A stretch of DNA of 64,000 nt from Cinclus cinclus (lineage: Eukaryota; Chordata; Aves; Passeriformes; Cinclidae): assembly GCF_963662255.1 (NCBI RefSeq), contig NC_085055.1, positions 17,966,704 to 18,030,703 of the forward strand, given 5' to 3'. The position numbers were made by a program, and so were the translations under genes. The notes below the pieces were generated by a model, which ran no database searches, was not told the DNA's origin, and saw only the letters and a program-made list of their open reading frames with translations. Numbering within the stretch: the stretch's first letter is position 1; every line of letters starts with the position of its first letter. Of this stretch, positions 62,240 through 64,000 are shown in pieces.

Positions 62240-62800
62240 GTGTGTTCATGTGCCTGTTCGTCTATACCACTCGAGTCCTGATCTCTAAATAATTCGGCTG
62301 GGGTTGACCTCTCTGAAGCAGACAGGATCAAACATTTAACACACTGTCATAATTATTACAGTGTCTGCTGCAAGTGAATGCAGTTTCACTGAGGAGCTGA
62401 GACAAATACAAGATCTGAGACAAATACCAGAGACGTTGGCTGTGCTTTATTGAGCTGCATTAAATTGGCCATTTAAACGGTGTAAACTTGATGATGGTGC
62501 AAACATGATTAGTTCCCATCAAAGCCAAATCGCTCCTGATAGTGAGTTACAATAACATAAGTTGTCAGGTCGGCAGCTGCGCAGTCTGCTCAGGTAATAA
62601 TTTGTTTAAGACAAATGTAGCAGCCCTGACGGCTGCAACAAAATTTTAAGGAATAAATTTTGATGTCAGATACTTTGTTGAAGGGTGGAGTTGCTGGCTG
62701 AAGCCGAGAACAGGATTTAGTCCAAGTATCAATGACATCTGTTAAAACCAAGCTGGGCTTTTACGATTCGTTGAAATGACACAAAGTAAGGAAATTGTGA
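62240..62800. promoter_or_regulatory. Candidate enhancer with inverted and direct repeats
   Basis: Repeat-family-free block with dense AT-rich factor-like motifs (CTAAATAATTCGGC, CATAATTATTACAG, CAGGTAATAATTTG, CATGATTAGTTCCC). It holds a 7-bp-arm inverted repeat (ACACTGT/ACAGTGT, 62341-62364) around CATAATTATT, a 13-bp direct repeat (CTGAGACAAATAC at 62397 and 62415), and a small stem ATTTGT/ACAAAT at 62600-62616 with an outer CTGCT/AGCAG pairing. Retained CpGs include CAGGTCGGCAGCTGCGCAG and CTGACGGCTGC. The texture resembles a developmental enhancer near a promoter; function is inferred. Confidence 0.38.
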
Positions 62801-63769
62801 TGATTTTGGCAAGACTTCTTAAAAAAACCCCACATACTGGAGCCAAAATATAGGAGATTTGGTAGGACTGCAAACATTTTATTTTATGACATTTGCAGGC
62901 CTTTTTTACATTGGCTGTGTTTATTTTATATGACTTTTCTTAACAAATTAAAATTGCATTAAATTACAGAAAAAAAATTTAAGGTTCCAAAGCATTTTTA
63001 TATACTTTTAATGACGACTGACTCTTCTGGCATTGCCACAAAAATAACTTGAATTAAAAAAAGAAGACGTTTTGATGCTTCAACATTCCCATAAAGTTTA
63101 TCCTGACTAGTAGTCGATCTGTCAGAGGCATCAAAGATGTGAAAAGAAGAACATTCAGATAGTTTTAATTGAGGACTGCCTACATATCTGTGTAAATAAT
63201 AAAAAAGGCACTAAACCTTTTCTTCCTTCTCATTAGGCCAAGAATTGTTGTAGATAATTGAAGCCAGGAAGTACAAGTTCTAACAGTTGCATTGACCGTG
63301 CTACACTGTTTTCTAACGCCCCTTATCCAAGCAGCCGCTTGAAAGATTTATTTTCTACGGAAAGAGAAAAACACGCCAGGTATCTTTGCAGGGTTATCTT
63401 TAAGCTTCTGCCAGTGGGAGCTCCAAAAGAAATGTTCAAGGCTAAGGAAGATAATCTGAGCCTCAGAAATAGGAACCTCATTGTAAATACGGTGTTAACA
63501 AACTTTAAAAGCAGTTGTAAGTGCCAAAAAATGCATCCGCCCTAGATCTTGACCTGAAATTAAACCAGGTGAAAGATACTCTATGTTTTAAGCAAAAAGT
63601 GTCAGTAAGGGTGTGTTTATAAGTACTGTGTTTCACAGATATTTGAATTTGGGGGAAACTAGAACGATTTAAAGAGAAAACAGCAGATTCTGAGCAGGCG
63701 TGCTTCCCGATGCACAGAATCGTTAGTCAAGCTTTAAGTCGCTTTCAAAGTATTTTTTAGCTAATCGAG
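62801..63769. other. Promoter-proximal flank, no gene called
   Basis: AT-rich unique sequence approaching the CpG-rich right edge. A 95-codon plus-strand frame at 63258-63545 has no recognisable domain. Scattered CpGs and motif-like stretches (TAGTAGTCGATCTGTCAG, CCGTGCTACACTG) suggest it could carry proximal regulatory sites, but nothing specific can be named. Confidence 0.5.
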
Positions 63770-64000
63770 CCTGTAAAGGGCTTCTGTGCGGAAGCTACAG
63801 CTAATCGGCAAGGATTCGTTTTGTCCCAGACGGCGGAAAGATCCTCCGAGAGTCTGGGTGCGATTCCCCGAGCGCGGGGTGCAAGGATGCAGCCGGGGGA
63901 AGGAGCTGAGTCCCGCACGGAGCGAGGGAGTGCCGGGGGTGCCGGAGGGCGCTGCGGGAGCCCCACGGGAGAAGAGGGGGCTCTTACCCCTCCGAATCTG
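63770..64000. promoter_or_regulatory. Edge of promoter-type CpG island
   Basis: About twenty CpGs occur in the last 220 bases (for example GACGGCGGAAAG, CCCCGAGCGCGGGG, TCCCGCACGGAGCGAGG), against very few per kilobase in most of the window. GC content rises sharply. At 63926-63958 four G-runs with loops of six, seven and six bases fit a quadruplex pattern, common in promoters. This looks like the rim of a CpG island belonging to a gene that starts beyond base 64000. No TATA box or start codon can be assigned. Confidence 0.65.
63981..64000 (-). other. Possible 5' splice site of an off-window exon
   Basis: Read on the minus strand, CAGATTCGGAGGG is followed by GTAAGAGC, a good match to the vertebrate donor consensus (MAG, then GTRAGT), with the putative exon ending at 63988 and intron beginning at 63987. 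Its place inside a CpG island suggests the end of a first exon of a minus-strand gene whose intron would run leftward through this window. Chance matches to a donor are common, so confidence is low. Confidence 0.25.

Noticed and set aside
62566..62632. Possible miRNA-like hairpin
   Set aside because: Pairing is short and broken by large asymmetric loops. It does not meet precursor-hairpin expectations.
1..64000. tRNA, rRNA, CRISPR arrays, intact retroviral or LTR elements
   Set aside because: No B-box-type tRNA motif, rRNA core, regularly spaced short repeat array with unique spacers, LTR pair or polymerase frame was found on reading. The only regular array is the minisatellite, which has no unique spacers.

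Overview
This window reads as non-coding DNA from a large vertebrate genome, most likely a bird. The signs are old, truncated CR1 LINE 3' ends as the main recognisable repeats, low overall repeat density, scattered homopolymer and GC-rich patches in an AT-leaning background, and no bacterial-style gene packing. A songbird is plausible, but I cannot fix the species from sequence alone. I found no protein-coding exon, tRNA, rRNA, CRISPR array or intact mobile element that I can defend. Nearly all open frames are under 150 codons, overlap on both strands and match no family I recognise.

Layout: 1-11.8 kb is featureless AT-rich sequence with a poly(T) run near 9.8 kb. Two degraded minus-oriented CR1 pieces lie at 11.88-12.43 kb. 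From 13.0 to 14.2 kb there is complex, repeat-free sequence rich in homeodomain-type motifs. A 63-bp minisatellite of about nine copies occupies 21.66-22.26 kb. Because its period is divisible by three, it creates the longest open frames of the window (up to 331 codons) in several frames; these are artefacts. From 23 to 42 kb there are further motif-rich stretches, a G-rich patch, a probable MIR-type SINE relic (about 41.82-41.93 kb) and a 31-base poly(A) run. A plus-oriented CR1 3' fragment lies near 49.0 kb.

The right third is the most interesting part. Several stretches (51.7-52.0, 52.2-52.9, 55.4-55.8, 60.6-61.0 and 62.2-62.8 kb) have the texture of conserved developmental enhancers: no repeats, many homeodomain, POU and TALE-like sites, exact palindromes, and local CpG retention inside AT-rich DNA. 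The last 230 bases turn abruptly CpG-dense, like the edge of a promoter CpG island, and hold a good minus-strand 5' splice-site match at 63988/63987.

The simplest working model is that the window is a gene-desert flank, or the first intron of a minus-strand gene whose first exon lies just beyond base 64000, with distributed regulatory elements. This is inference: conservation, chromatin state and transcription cannot be read from one sequence.
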